The notes: generated by a model from the sequence alone, not told the origin. 62,046 nucleotides of DNA from Labrenzia sp. OB1 (GCF_001624695.1 NZ_JSEP01000027.1:1-62046); one strand, 5' to 3'; positions 1 through 9,370 are shown, numbered from the stretch's first letter. Numbers and translations: made by a program.

Positions 1-279
1 GCCCATGGCGTGGTCATCCTTGATCAGGCCGGATGGCACACGTCAAACAAGCTCGCCATCCCGGACAACATCACACTCTTGCCTTTGCCACCCCGATCTC
101 CCGAACTCAATCCTGTCGAAAACCTATGGCAGTACATGCGAGAAAACTGGCTCTCAAACCGGGTCTTCAAGGACTACGACCAGATCGTCGACCTGTGCTG
201 CCGGGCCTGGAACACGCTCATCGATCAGCCATGGAAAATCATGTCAATCGGAATGCGTGACTGGGCGCATCGGTCCTGA
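1..279 (+). pseudogene. IS630-family transposase, 3' fragment cut by the window edge
   Basis: The open frame runs in from base 1 without a start and ends at TGA 277-279. The translation carries the tail of an IS630-type DDE transposase: a hydrophobic strand ending in an Asp (VILDQAGWH), then the LPPRSPELNPVENLW block holding the last acidic catalytic residue, then a short C-terminal helix. IS630/Tc1 elements insert at TA. The 5' part lies outside the window, so whether the element is intact cannot be judged; no terminal inverted repeat was found just downstream. Confidence 0.75.
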
Positions 280-389
280 ATTTTGTCGTTTGGTATAAGC
301 TGCCGTCAGGCGTGAGAGGTGTTGCAGCGGTATGCGGTGCCCTGGAAAGGCGTCTGTGGGCGATTCTCGGACCGGTGACAAATCTGCAC

Positions 390-433
390 GTCATTCCGGA
401 CAAGTGCAGCGTCGCTGCGTGCTGATCCGGAAT
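390..433. repeat. Dispersed palindrome, copy 1
   Basis: The arms ATTCCGGA (393-400) and TCCGGAAT (426-433) enclose a GC-rich loop. It has the same pattern, gtcatyCCGGA then TCCGGrat, as the copies at 520-575, 9371-9401 and 9497-9525. It lies in the non-coding stretch 280-595, which otherwise holds no gene that I can support. Confidence 0.5.
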
Positions 434-520
434 CCGGCACATCAGTGCGTGCGCAAGCGAGCACTCAACCAGTCAAGCTTTTGAAATCATGGAACAAGAC
501 GCGCCTATGACGCGAAACAT

Positions 521-575
521 GTCTGGATCCCGGATCTGGCCACGCAGCTAGCGCTGCAGACCGTCCGGGATGACC
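521..575. repeat. Dispersed palindrome, copy 2
   Basis: ATCCCGGA (527-534) pairs with TCCGGGAT (564-571), and the inner TCTG/CAGA extends the stem. It belongs to the same family as the repeat at 390-433. Confidence 0.5.
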
Positions 576-595
576 CAAGGGTTCGGCAGGACTCT

Positions 596-619
596 AAAGC
601 GCCCGGTGGGCGCTTTTTT
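596..619 (+). terminator. Rho-independent terminator
   Basis: A 9-bp stem AAAGCGCCC (596-604) / GGGCGCTTT (608-616) has a 3-base loop and is followed by T residues to 619. The T-run is on the + strand, so it stops transcripts coming from the left. The A-run on the other side makes weaker use by the minus-strand transporter gene ending at 619 possible. Confidence 0.7.
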
Positions 620-1152
620 CATGTGCTCGAAGTCTCTCGAGTGGGGTCAGGCAGGCGGAGCGAACCGTCTTCCATGCCGAAGAAGATGTCGATGAATGCG
701 AAGCTCGCCGAGAAGGCGATGCCGAAGAACAGAATGGTATCGACCACAGAGCCGATCAGGGAGGAAACGACCGGCGCCTTCCACCATGTCGAGCGCCGGA
801 GGCGGTCGAAGATCGTGACGTCGAGCAACTGGGCAACCAGGAACGCGGAGCCGGAAGCAATCGCGATACGCGGGGTTGCCAGCCAGATGGAGAGAACCAC
901 GGCGATCAGGAAGCCAACGATCACCACCTTGCGGGCGGCCGCCGGTCCGAAGCGGCGGTTGGTCAGATCCGTGACAAGAAATGCGACGGGATAGGTGAAG
1001 GCACCCCACGTCAGCGTGTCTGCCAGATTGACGCCGCCGACAATATGGTCGACGGGAAACTGGACAAGATAGTTGGAGGCCACAACGACAATCGCCATCG
1101 CGAGGATCGCGATGGCGTGATGGCCCGCGGAAAAATTCCGGGTATCCGTCAT
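619..1152 (-). CDS. yhhQ: Queuosine precursor transporter (VUT/YhhQ family)
   Basis: A 177-residue inner-membrane protein with about five to six hydrophobic segments. The conserved stretch after the second helix (ADTLTWGAFTYPVAFLVTDL, residues about 44-63) and the following NRRFG are typical of the vitamin-uptake-like transporters that import preQ0/preQ1 for queuosine synthesis. It starts at ATG 1152 behind a GGGTAAAA-like ribosome site, 23 bp downstream of rpmB on the same strand, so co-transcription is plausible. It is slightly short for the family (about 210-230). The transport role is family knowledge; substrate is inferred. Confidence 0.85.
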   Translation of the reverse strand: MTDTRNFSAGHHAIAILAMAIVVVASNYLVQFPVDHIVGGVNLADTLTWGAFTYPVAFLVTDLTNRRFGPAAARKVVIVGFLIAVVLSIWLATPRIAIASGSAFLVAQLLDVTIFDRLRRSTWWKAPVVSSLIGSVVDTILFFGIAFSASFAFIDIFFGMEDGSLRLPDPTRETSST

Positions 1153-1175
1153 GATTTTACCCTAAGGGTTGGACG

Positions 1176-1472
1176 TTAGGCAGCAGCGGCTTCAGCCTGC
1201 TTGCGCTTGATGCTGACCTTGATCTTGCGGGCTGCGTCGGACAGTTGCGCGTCGGAGGCCTTGCTCAAGTAAGCATCGAGACCGCCACGGTGCTCAACGG
1301 AGCGCAGGGCGTGGGCGGAGACTTTCAGCTTGAAGGTTTCGCCAAGCGTCTCGCTCATCAGGGACACGTTGCACAGGTTCGGCAGGAACCGGCGACGGGA
1401 TCTGTTGTTCGCATGCGAGACGTTGTTGCCCGTCATCACATCTTTACCGGAAAGTTCGCAACGGCGTGCCAT
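1176..1472 (-). CDS. rpmB: 50S ribosomal protein bL28
   Basis: A 98-residue protein beginning MARRCELSGKDVMTGNNVSH, the standard N-terminus of bacterial bL28 in the large ribosomal subunit. The chosen ATG (1472) has an AAAGGTGA ribosome site about 6 bases upstream; a longer open frame reaching 1646 is upstream read-through. The C-terminus ends in a lysine/alanine-rich tail, normal for alphaproteobacteria. Position 1473-1885 on the other side is non-coding and must hold its promoter and that of the following gene. Confidence 0.97.
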   Translation of the reverse strand: MARRCELSGKDVMTGNNVSHANNRSRRRFLPNLCNVSLMSETLGETFKLKVSAHALRSVEHRGGLDAYLSKASDAQLSDAARKIKVSIKRKQAEAAAA

Positions 1473-1885
1473 GATATCACCTTTTGTTTTCGTGGCCGGG
1501 CCGTTACATGGAACCCGGCAAGTCCAAACCGGAACCGGCGCGGACCTTAGGTCCGGCGACATCGTCTCCGGCAATTCTCGGAAAAAAGTTGCCCCGCTAT
1601 ACTGGCAGTGCGCGCCAGCGTCAAGACATCTCCGGCGATTTGGCAAGATTCTGTGATTTTTCTCCGCAGGAAGGTTCGCCGGAGGGCAAGCGAAAGAAAA
1701 TTCATTGCCGCTATCGCCATTTTCAACAGTTCTCGATACCGGTCGTTAACCACTCGGTTACCATATTTTAGAATGATTGGTTGCGTTCATCGGGCGGAAT
1801 TCGTGATATCCTTGCCGTTACGGAACACTTTATGGTGCGCGGGGGCGCAATTCGCTGCCGGATAAGGCAGCGCGGAGGTTTTGAG

Positions 1886-2731
1886 GTGTTTGGTTTTAGG
1901 TTTTTATCCGGTCTCGTTCCGGGACGGCTGGTCGCTCTGCCGATGCTTGCGGGCGCGCTGCTGATTTCACCGGCTCAGGCAGAAAAGAGCAGTGTCGGCG
2001 GGCTTTATTCCATCTCCATTGCCGGTTTCAAGGTCGGCCGTGGATCGCTGTCGCTGGTCATGCAGGGCAACGCCTATTCCGCCAAGGTCAGCCTCGAGCC
2101 GGCAGGCATCGGAACGCTGTTTTCCACCGGCAAGGGTGGGGCGGAGGCGTCCGGCTGGCTGGTGGGGTCGCGGGTCGTGCCCTCCAAGTACCGTATGGCC
2201 TCCCATGCGGCCAACATCGATTTTCACGTCAAGCTGAGCCAGGGTTCCGGTAGTATCCGTTCGATGGATGTAGCGCCGCAGTTCAAACCCAATGCGGAAC
2301 GCATCAAGGTCACCAGACGTCACACCAGCAACGCCATTGATCCGCTGAGCGCGGCGCTGATGCCGGTCGGTCGTGCCAGGGACAGCCTGGGGCCGAAGGC
2401 CTGCTCGCGTAAATTGCCGATTTTCGACGGCTGGACCCGGTTCGACATCAAGCTGAGCTACGAAGGAACCAGGGAGGTTTCAGGGCGTGGCTATGACGGA
2501 CCGGTGGTGGTGTGCAAGGCGCGCTGGGTTCCGGTCGCCGGTCACCGCCCGTCCAAGAAGTCGGTCAAGCATATGGCCAAGGCCAATATGGAGGTCTGGG
2601 TCGCGCCGATGGGCCGGGAGAATGTCCTGATCCCCTACCGGATTTCGATCGATACGCAAACCGGCCGTCTGGTCGTTGAAGCCTCCAAGCTGAACATCGA
2701 GGGCGCAGGCAGCGATCAGGCTTCCCGCTGA
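1886..2731 (+). CDS. Exported DUF3108 domain protein
   Basis: A 281-residue protein started here at GTG 1886, which has GGAGG 6-7 bases upstream (1874-1878); an upstream TTG at 1781 has no ribosome site. Residues 1-32 form a signal peptide ending SPAQA, so it is periplasmic. The body, beginning VGGLYSISIAGFKVGRGSLS, matches the beta-rich DUF3108 family seen in alphaproteobacteria, whose function is unknown. It stands alone on its strand before accA, 220 bp away. Confidence 0.8.
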   Translation: MFGFRFLSGLVPGRLVALPMLAGALLISPAQAEKSSVGGLYSISIAGFKVGRGSLSLVMQGNAYSAKVSLEPAGIGTLFSTGKGGAEASGWLVGSRVVPSKYRMASHAANIDFHVKLSQGSGSIRSMDVAPQFKPNAERIKVTRRHTSNAIDPLSAALMPVGRARDSLGPKACSRKLPIFDGWTRFDIKLSYEGTREVSGRGYDGPVVVCKARWVPVAGHRPSKKSVKHMAKANMEVWVAPMGRENVLIPYRISIDTQTGRLVVEASKLNIEGAGSDQASR

Positions 2732-2951
2732 AATGGCCCGCTAGCGTGGAGAATGACCCGGCGAGTGGCCGGATTGTCCCCTGTAAGCCCGAATTTGGAG
2801 ACAGGATGGCCAAGCGAAGGCTTGCGCCTCCCTGCGTCTCTTGTTACAGCCCTCCACGTCATGCCGTCCGGGCCAAGAATGCCCATGTAACTGTTTTCCG
2901 GAGTGGCCGCTCTTTTCAGGCGGTGCCGGCTTGTCTCAGGTAAGCGAGTAA

Positions 2952-3908
2952 ATGCGCAGCTATTTGGAATTCGAAAAGCCCGTTGCAGACATAGAAGGCA
3001 AGATCCAGGAGCTTCGGGCGTTGGCCGCCGGTGGCGAAGCGGTCAATGTCGAGGATGAAATCGACCGGCTGAAGGCGAAATCCTCGCAAACGCTGAAGGA
3101 ACTCTATTCCAAGCTGACACCCTGGCAGAAAACGCTTGTCGCCCGTCATCCGGACAGGCCGCATGCCGACGATTATATCGCCGGGCTGATCGAGGATTTC
3201 ACTCCGCTCGCCGGGGACCGCAAATTTGCCGAAGATCACGCGATGATCGCCGGGATCGGCCGGTTCCGCGGCCAGTCCGTTGCCGTTCTGGCCCAGGAAA
3301 AAGGCCACAATACCGAGACGCGGCTGAAGCATAATTTCGGCATGGTCCGGCCGGAAGGCTATCGCAAGGCGGTGCGGATCATGGAAATGGCCGAGCGCTT
3401 CGGCCTGTCGCTGATCACCTTTGTCGACACCTCGGGCGCCTATCCGGGCCGTGGCGCGGAAGAACGCGGGCAGTCGGAGGCGATTGCACGCTCGACCGAT
3501 GCCGGTCTCGGTCTTGCGACACCGTCCGTTTCCGTCGTGATCGGTGAAGGCGGTTCGGGCGGGGCTATCGCGATTGCGACCGCCAACAAGGTGCTGATGA
3601 TGGAGCATGCCATCTATTCGGTGATCTCGCCGGAAGGCGCGGCTTCCATTCTGTGGCGGGACAGCACCAAGGCGCAGGACGCGGCGACCGCGCTGAAAAT
3701 CACCGCTCAGGATCTCAAGCAGCTGGGCGCGATCGACGGTATCATCGAGGAACCGGTCGGCGGCGCGCACCGTGCCCGCGAGATCGTGATCGATTCCGCC
3801 GGGAAGTCCATCGAGGCCGCCCTGAAAACATTGTCGGGTCTGAGCGCCGACGAACTGCGCAAGCAGCGGCGCGAGAAATTCATCTCCATAGGCCGCACGC
3901 TCGGTTGA
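2952..3908 (+). CDS. accA: Acetyl-CoA carboxylase carboxyltransferase subunit alpha
   Basis: A 318-residue protein, the normal length for AccA. With AccD it transfers the carboxyl group from carboxybiotin to acetyl-CoA, giving malonyl-CoA for fatty acid synthesis. Visible hallmarks are the crotonase-fold segment TFVDTSGAYPGRGAEERGQS (about residues 157-176), the glycine-rich IGEGGSGGAIAI oxyanion region, and SVISPEGAASILWRD. Start ATG 2952 has AGGTAAG upstream. It is monocistronic here; 357 bases without a recognisable gene follow. Confidence 0.97.
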   Translation: MRSYLEFEKPVADIEGKIQELRALAAGGEAVNVEDEIDRLKAKSSQTLKELYSKLTPWQKTLVARHPDRPHADDYIAGLIEDFTPLAGDRKFAEDHAMIAGIGRFRGQSVAVLAQEKGHNTETRLKHNFGMVRPEGYRKAVRIMEMAERFGLSLITFVDTSGAYPGRGAEERGQSEAIARSTDAGLGLATPSVSVVIGEGGSGGAIAIATANKVLMMEHAIYSVISPEGAASILWRDSTKAQDAATALKITAQDLKQLGAIDGIIEEPVGGAHRAREIVIDSAGKSIEAALKTLSGLSADELRKQRREKFISIGRTLG

Positions 3909-4265
3909 GAGCTGTTGGGGTTTCTGTCTGGCCGTTGAGGGCGTCAGTTACGCCAATTTACTGGAACTTCAGCAGAATATTCGCGATTCCCGGCGCAAAT
4001 CTGCCGGGTTTGCCATTGTCTGGCCAGAATTTTCCCTCACTCAGGTCACCATGGAGAAGGACTGAATTCTGTCTTTCTGCGAAAATTGTTGTCATCACCG
4101 GAAATTGGTTCGCAGGTGAGAACGGGATTCAGTAACCTATCGTCAACCATCATTCCCTAGCCTTGCGCGGGGGCGAATGACTGGAAGTGCGAGCTGGTCG
4201 TCTTGGCAAACGGCTGAAATCTTTTGTCGTTTTCCGGCAAGTTCGGGCGAGTTTGGGATAGTGAA
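3909..4265. other. Non-coding gap
   Basis: 357 bases between accA and the L,D-transpeptidase. No coding frame, strong hairpin with T-run, or RNA gene was recognised. It must include the promoter of the following gene; open frames that cross it are short and have unbiased codon use. Confidence 0.4.
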
Positions 4266-5540
4266 ATGGTCTTTCGGCGCTTCATGCAGATGCGTGCCGG
4301 CATCCGGCAAGGTCTGGAAAGTCTGCGTGGCAACTCCACCAGGCTGACCTGTGCGTTGCTTGCTGCCGGCTTCCTTGCATCCTGCCAGGCCGATGAATTC
4401 GGATATGGTCCCAAGGCGCAGCGTCCGGTCAGCGCGTCAATCAAGCGCAAGATGAGCGATCTCAACATGAGCGCCACTTCGCCGATCATGATCCGGATCT
4501 TCAAGGAAGAATCCTCGCTCGAGGTCTGGAAACAGACGCGCAGCGGCAAATACAAGCTTCTGGAAGATTTCGAGATCTGCAAGTGGTCCGGCGAGCTTGG
4601 TCCGAAGTTCAAGGAAGGCGACCGCCAGGCGCCGGAAGGCTTCTACGAGATTACCCCGGCTCTGATGAACCCGAACTCCAGCTATCACCTGGCCTTCAAT
4701 CTCGGTTACCCGAACGCCTATGACCGCTCGCACGGCCGCACAGGGTCGCACCTCATGGTTCACGGCGCCTGCTCGTCGCGCGGCTGTTACGCCATGACGG
4801 ATCAACAGGTTCAGGATATCTATGCGCTGGCACGCGACAGCTTCAAGGGCGGGCAGCGGTCTTTCCAGGTTCAGGCCTATCCCTTCCGCATGACCCCGGA
4901 AAACATGGCGCGCCACCGCGACAGCGAGCATCTGGAATTCTGGAAGATGCTGAAGACAGGTTACGATCATTTCGAAGTCACGCAGACACCGCCGGCGATT
5001 GCTGTCTGCGAACGGAAATACGTCTTCGACTCGACCACATTGGTTCAGGGCGTGCCGTTCCGCGCCAGCGCGCAATGTCCGGATCTGAAGATCAGCCCGC
5101 GGATCGCTTCCGCGGTGTCGGCGAAGCAGCGCAAGGACAACGCGAAGTTCCAGATGCTTGCCGCGCGCTTCGATGCGCGCGAGGAACGTCAGAAACGCTG
5201 GGAAGAACGCTCCAACCGCATCGCCGAAGTTCTCGGCGGCGGGCAGGAGGACCAGGCAACCGGAACCGCAGTCGCCGGAACCGATGCCGAAACAGGTGCA
5301 CAGCCTGCAGGCACAGATCAGCCGGTAGAGACCGCAGCGACCGAAGCCGTAAACGCTCCTGAAGTTCAGAAGCGGCCGGGAGCTGCAGTTGAAACGGCCT
5401 TCGTGGCTGAAGAAAAACCGCGCGGCGGGTCTGTCGGCGGCTTCTTCAAGCGCTGGGTGCCGTTCGGACCGAAGACCGCGGACGAAGGGGGCGGCGTCGG
5501 GCCGATCGCCACGGAAGTGGTGCCTGCCGCCAAGCCGTAG
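4266..5540 (+). CDS. Lipoprotein L,D-transpeptidase (YkuD/ErfK, YafK-like)
   Basis: A 424-residue protein from ATG 4266 (an upstream TTG at 4224 is possible). A lipobox LLAAGFLASC puts the lipidated Cys at residue 40. The L,D-transpeptidase domain covers about residues 65-240 with the catalytic signature MVHGACSSRGCYAM, giving His166 and nucleophile Cys174. These enzymes form 3-3 crosslinks in peptidoglycan or attach proteins to it. The C-terminal 150 residues are charged, then alanine/glutamate-rich and low in complexity, with no recognised domain. It is monocistronic. Confidence 0.88.
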   Translation: MVFRRFMQMRAGIRQGLESLRGNSTRLTCALLAAGFLASCQADEFGYGPKAQRPVSASIKRKMSDLNMSATSPIMIRIFKEESSLEVWKQTRSGKYKLLEDFEICKWSGELGPKFKEGDRQAPEGFYEITPALMNPNSSYHLAFNLGYPNAYDRSHGRTGSHLMVHGACSSRGCYAMTDQQVQDIYALARDSFKGGQRSFQVQAYPFRMTPENMARHRDSEHLEFWKMLKTGYDHFEVTQTPPAIAVCERKYVFDSTTLVQGVPFRASAQCPDLKISPRIASAVSAKQRKDNAKFQMLAARFDAREERQKRWEERSNRIAEVLGGGQEDQATGTAVAGTDAETGAQPAGTDQPVETAATEAVNAPEVQKRPGAAVETAFVAEEKPRGGSVGGFFKRWVPFGPKTADEGGGVGPIATEVVPAAKP

Positions 5541-5615
5541 AGCACCTTGCGAACCGCTGAGCTTTCGCACGTTCCTTCGACTTGGATCGAACGTCGATGA
5601 TCCTGATCGCGAAGG

Positions 5616-6668
5616 CTATTTCGGCATCAAGACCCAATAATCGAAATCGAGAATGACGTTGTCCGCGTAGGCGCCATCCGGGTTCCTGCCGGGAAAGTCG
5701 TGGCAGGGCCGGTTGCGGGTGGCGATCAGGCACAGGCGCAGCGCGCCGACATCCGTGCGCCCGTCGATATCGGACTTGTCGAGGACTTCGGACCAGGCAT
5801 AGACGGTGTCGCCGGCTGCCAGCGGGGCCACGTGACGGCCGCCGTTGATGGCGGCGATGTGGAAGGCGTTCGCCAGTCCGTTGAAAGACAGCGCCCGGGC
5901 GATGGAGATGACGTGGCCGCCATAGATCAGCCGGTGGCCGAAGCGGCTCTTCGCCTCCGTGTGCTGGTTGAAATGAACCTTGGCCGTGTTCTGGTACAGC
6001 CGGGTGGCCATCTGGTGCTCGGCTTCCTCCACGGTCATGCCGTCGACATGGTCGATCTTCTCGCCGATTTCATAGTCGCCGAAGCGGTACTGCGAGCCGG
6101 ACAGGTCGTTGTCCCATCTGGCGCTGTCCAGCAGGGGCACGGCCATGCCGAGAGACTGCGGGTCGAGGGCGGCCGGAAGGTCCGGCACCACCGGTTCGGG
6201 TGCCGGATTGGACGCAACACGCTTGTTGACCATCACCCAGCGCACGTAGTCCAGCACCTCCGTGCCCTTGTCGGTGTAGCCGGTGGAGCGCACGTAGACG
6301 ACGCCGGTCCTGCCGTTGGAATTTTCCTTCTTGCCAATCACTTCCGAAACGGTGGAGAGCGTATCGCCGGGAAACACCGGCGCCAGGAAGCGCCCGCCCG
6401 CATAGCCGAGATTGGCGACGGCATTGAGCGATATGTCCGGAACGGTCTTGCCGAAGACGATATGAAAGGTCAGCAGGTCGTCAATGGGGGCATGGGCATA
6501 GCCGAGTTCCTTGGCAAAGGCATCAGAGGACTGCACAGCGAAGCGCGAGCCGTAAAGCGCCGTATAAAGCGCCTGGTCGCCACTGGTGACGGTGCGCGGC
6601 GTTGCGTGCCGGATCACCTGCCCGATCTTGAAATCCTCGAAAAAATTGCCCTGATCGGTCTTGCTCAA
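5616..6668 (-). CDS. mch: Mesaconyl-CoA hydratase (beta-methylmalyl-CoA dehydratase), double-hotdog MaoC protein
   Basis: A 350-residue protein from TTG 6668, 5 bases after AGGAGG. It has two MaoC-like hotdog halves (about 10-165 and 190-350). The N-terminal block FFEDFKIGQVIRHATPRTVT and LYTALYGSRFAVQSSDAFA is characteristic of Mch from the ethylmalonyl-CoA pathway, which interconverts mesaconyl-C1-CoA and beta-methylmalyl-CoA; the second half has YGGHVISIARALSFNGLANA. The pathway partners Ccr and Ecm are encoded at 32.9-36.5 kb, supporting the assignment. A different MaoC dehydratase remains possible but less likely. Confidence 0.87.
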   Translation of the reverse strand: MSKTDQGNFFEDFKIGQVIRHATPRTVTSGDQALYTALYGSRFAVQSSDAFAKELGYAHAPIDDLLTFHIVFGKTVPDISLNAVANLGYAGGRFLAPVFPGDTLSTVSEVIGKKENSNGRTGVVYVRSTGYTDKGTEVLDYVRWVMVNKRVASNPAPEPVVPDLPAALDPQSLGMAVPLLDSARWDNDLSGSQYRFGDYEIGEKIDHVDGMTVEEAEHQMATRLYQNTAKVHFNQHTEAKSRFGHRLIYGGHVISIARALSFNGLANAFHIAAINGGRHVAPLAAGDTVYAWSEVLDKSDIDGRTDVGALRLCLIATRNRPCHDFPGRNPDGAYADNVILDFDYWVLMPK

Positions 6669-6752
6669 CGCCACCTCCTGCCTGTGATCCCACCGGCGCG
6701 CATTAAGCCTGCTGCGGCGCACAAGGGCAAGTTGAACGTTTTGCTGAGGAGG

Positions 6753-6929
6753 CTACTTCCCTGCCCCATCCGGCAAGGCGCCGCAGAAGCCGCCGGAAGG
6801 CGCGGTGCCGGAGCCTAGGGCAAGGAGCGGCGGGGCCTTGTAGGGGTTTGGCGGGGTGGCGGATGCGTCGAGGGCGATCAGGATGGCAATCCCCAAAACC
6901 GCGATGGTGGCGGTGACCAGCCGGGTCAT
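6753..6929 (-). CDS. Small exported protein of the sulfur cluster
   Basis: A 58-residue protein whose ATG (6929) overlaps the stop of the upstream YeeE gene in a CCATGA junction, implying translational coupling. Residues 1-24 look like a signal peptide or single membrane anchor ending DASA; the mature part, about 34 residues, is rich in Pro and Gly and contains one Cys near the C-terminus (GGFCGALPDG). It is too small for domain recognition. The coupling suggests an accessory to the transporter or periplasmic sulfurtransferase; that is inference. Confidence 0.6.
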   Translation of the reverse strand: MTRLVTATIAVLGIAILIALDASATPPNPYKAPPLLALGSGTAPSGGFCGALPDGAGK

Positions 6930-8056
6930 GGCTTCGGCTCCAGCTTGAGGAGCGGCCGCAGACGGACGCCGTAGACCGATCCGGCGAAGGCGGCGGCGAA
7001 CCAGACCCAGCCGTGCAGGCTTCCCGTTGAAATGCCGGAAAAGAACGCGCCGACATTGCAGCCGAAGGCGAGGCGCGAGGAATAGCCGAGCAGGAAGCCC
7101 GCGACGATGGCGGCAATCCAGGCCAGGGCCGGAAGCTTCGGGAGCTTTTGCGACAGGCCGCCGACGCGCCAGCTGGCAACGAGAAAAGCGCCGAGCACGA
7201 TGCCGATATTCGTCAACGAGGTGTAGTCCGTCAGGATGCTTTTTTTCAGGCGATCGAGCGAGCCGGGGGCACTCCAGAATGGTGAGCCGGAGAGATCGGC
7301 GCCAGCGGCGGAAGCCGCCTTGGCGGCCCACAGCCCCAGCCCGTAGACGACGCCCCAGGGCTGTCCGGCGACGAGAAGATTGAGGATGGCGAACGCCGCG
7401 AGCAAAACGGCGGCGATGATCAGCCGGCGCGGCAGGCGGCGGTGTTCGGGTGGTGCGAGCTTCCACAAAAGGCCGGCGATGGCCGCGAGACCGAGCAGCG
7501 TGAGGGCGACGCCCTGCCAGCCGGAAAACTTGATGATCGGCAGCGCGCCGAGATCCGTCCACCAGATCAGGTGATAGGCGCCGGCGAAGCTGCCGATGGC
7601 GAAGAAAGGCAGGGCCACCAGGGCAACCGCGTTGCCGGAGCCCGCGTTGACCAGTGTGCCGGAGCCGCAGCCGAGCACCACCTGCATGGCGGCCCCGAAA
7701 ATGAACGCCCCGGCGATCATGGCAAACCCGACGGGCGCTTCCGCGCCGACCAATTCGCCGGAACTGGTGGAGATCATCGGCAGGGCCACCAGTGTGACCA
7801 GGCCGATTGCCAGGAGCTGGGCCCAGATGCCGGCCGGATCGCGGCGCAGGATCATGGCGCGCCAGGGACCGGCGAACCCGAAGCGCAGGCCTTCCAGCAC
7901 GATGCCGAAGCCCAGCCCGATGGCGAGCATCAGGCCGAAGCGGCCACCGGCCAGAAGCGCCGCCGCGAAGACGACAGCGAGGCCGGCCAGAACGAGGACG
8001 CCACGGCGCAGGATTGGCGCCGTGGCGTTGAAGGAGCTGTCGGTCAGTGTGGTCAC
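6926..8056 (-). CDS. YeeE/YedE-family sulfur-compound permease
   Basis: A 376-residue integral membrane protein with about ten hydrophobic segments, begun at GTG 8056, one base after the stop of the rhodanese gene. Family members such as TsuA import thiosulfate and use conserved cysteines in the pore. Two cysteine motifs are visible: VVLGCGSGTLVNAGSG (Cys130) and LAFGCNVGAFFSGISTGSLHG (Cys333). The neighbouring periplasmic rhodanese supports sulfane-sulfur or thiosulfate uptake. Exact substrate is inferred. Confidence 0.88.
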   Translation of the reverse strand: MTTLTDSSFNATAPILRRGVLVLAGLAVVFAAALLAGGRFGLMLAIGLGFGIVLEGLRFGFAGPWRAMILRRDPAGIWAQLLAIGLVTLVALPMISTSSGELVGAEAPVGFAMIAGAFIFGAAMQVVLGCGSGTLVNAGSGNAVALVALPFFAIGSFAGAYHLIWWTDLGALPIIKFSGWQGVALTLLGLAAIAGLLWKLAPPEHRRLPRRLIIAAVLLAAFAILNLLVAGQPWGVVYGLGLWAAKAASAAGADLSGSPFWSAPGSLDRLKKSILTDYTSLTNIGIVLGAFLVASWRVGGLSQKLPKLPALAWIAAIVAGFLLGYSSRLAFGCNVGAFFSGISTGSLHGWVWFAAAFAGSVYGVRLRPLLKLEPKP

Positions 8057-8057
8057 G

Positions 8058-8990
8058 TCAGTTGATAATCTGCTTTATCTGGCTCAACAGGTTTTCCAGG
8101 AGGCCCGGGGTGTTGGCCATTTCAAATCCGGTATTTGAATATTCTACCATGGAACCCGGATAAAGCTTGGCGTTTTCGACGCCTGCAATTTCCGAGACGG
8201 CAAACCAGTGGGTCGCGGCCCAGTGGCCGGTGTTGCAGAAGGAGACCGTGTCCTTGCCATCCTGGACGCCGAGTGTCGTCTTGAGGGCGGCCGGATCGAT
8301 GGCTGTCGACATGGCCGGGGAGCCCTTGTCGAAGAAGGTGGTGTAGGCATGGTTTGTCGCGGTGGGCAGAGTGCCGGGGCGTTTCGCCGCCGCATGGGCC
8401 TTCTGACCGTTGAAGAAAGCGGCGGGGCGGGAATCGACCAGAAGCGCATCCTTCTCGCCTGTGGCGACTGCCGCGATGTCGGAGGTCGTCGCCAGCCAAG
8501 TGTCGTCGAAGGTCAGCTCAAGCTCGCTCGGCATGGCGGATTCGACGGTCTTGTTCACCGGCAGACCGGCTGCCTGCCAGGAGACGAGGCCGCCGTTTAG
8601 GATCGACAGGTCGGTGAAGCCGGTGGACTTCAAGGTCCAGTAGACCCGGGCCGCGGCGCCGAAATCGGTGTCGGTCTTGCCTTCGGATAGGATCACGATC
8701 GGGGCGTCCTGCTCCAGGCCAAGCTCTTCGAGTTCGGCTTCCAGTTTTTCGACGTCGACGAGACCGCCGGGGTTTTCCGCCGGTCCGCGGAACATGCGAT
8801 AGGGGGCGAACAGGGCGCCGTCCGCATGACCATCCTCATAGCCCGCGTTGCGGATGTCGAGAAGGACCGGCTGCGCTGTCTCCAGCGACGCGGACAGTTC
8901 GGCGGCTTCCACCAGCGGGCCGAAGGTGGCGGCATGGGCAGAGGTTGCAAGGCCTGTGGCCATCGCCAATGCGAGCGCGAAGTGTTTCAT
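8058..8990 (-). CDS. Periplasmic two-domain rhodanese sulfurtransferase
   Basis: A 310-residue protein with signal peptide (residues 1-20, ending AHA). Two rhodanese domains are visible: an N-terminal one (about 25-150) with a degenerate active loop (ILSEGKTD) and a C-terminal one (about 170-290) with active loop SFCNTGHWA, catalytic Cys252. It transfers sulfane sulfur, for example from thiosulfate, to an acceptor. It is first in a three-gene unit with the YeeE permease and a 58-residue exported protein. Confidence 0.88.
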   Translation of the reverse strand: MKHFALALAMATGLATSAHAATFGPLVEAAELSASLETAQPVLLDIRNAGYEDGHADGALFAPYRMFRGPAENPGGLVDVEKLEAELEELGLEQDAPIVILSEGKTDTDFGAAARVYWTLKSTGFTDLSILNGGLVSWQAAGLPVNKTVESAMPSELELTFDDTWLATTSDIAAVATGEKDALLVDSRPAAFFNGQKAHAAAKRPGTLPTATNHAYTTFFDKGSPAMSTAIDPAALKTTLGVQDGKDTVSFCNTGHWAATHWFAVSEIAGVENAKLYPGSMVEYSNTGFEMANTPGLLENLLSQIKQIIN

Positions 8991-9370
8991 GAAATCAGCT
9001 TTCCTGGTCAGCGGCCGTCCGGCTTTCGGCAGGCCGCGTCTGTTTGATTGTCGCTGAATCTAGGGGATCTGCCGAGAAGGAAACAGGGATGGCATTTCAA
9101 TTTTGTCCGGCCGGTTGATAATTTGAACCAAGGCGGGCGGCTTTGCGGGCAAAGCTTTGCGGAGGGGCGGATGCGGGTTCGCGGCGATGCCTGCGGTTGG
9201 CACCCGGTTCTTAGGGCGGTCTCAGTTGAGCGGGAGGTTGCGGCAAATACCTGCGTCACCCTGTGCGAGCGAAGCGAGACCCGGGACCTACTCATTTCCA
9301 GAGAGCACGTGAATTGAACAAGCACTGCTCCCTGAAACTCCCCTGTTTCAGCGAGTCGCACGGCGAGTAG

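Noticed and set aside
596..619. Small RNA ending in the terminator
   Set aside because: No conserved promoter or structure recognised upstream; the region is palindromic repeats and a transposase remnant.
5700..6818. 372-residue open frame on the plus strand
   Set aside because: Shadow of mch on the minus strand; hydrophilic, low-complexity translation and no ribosome site.
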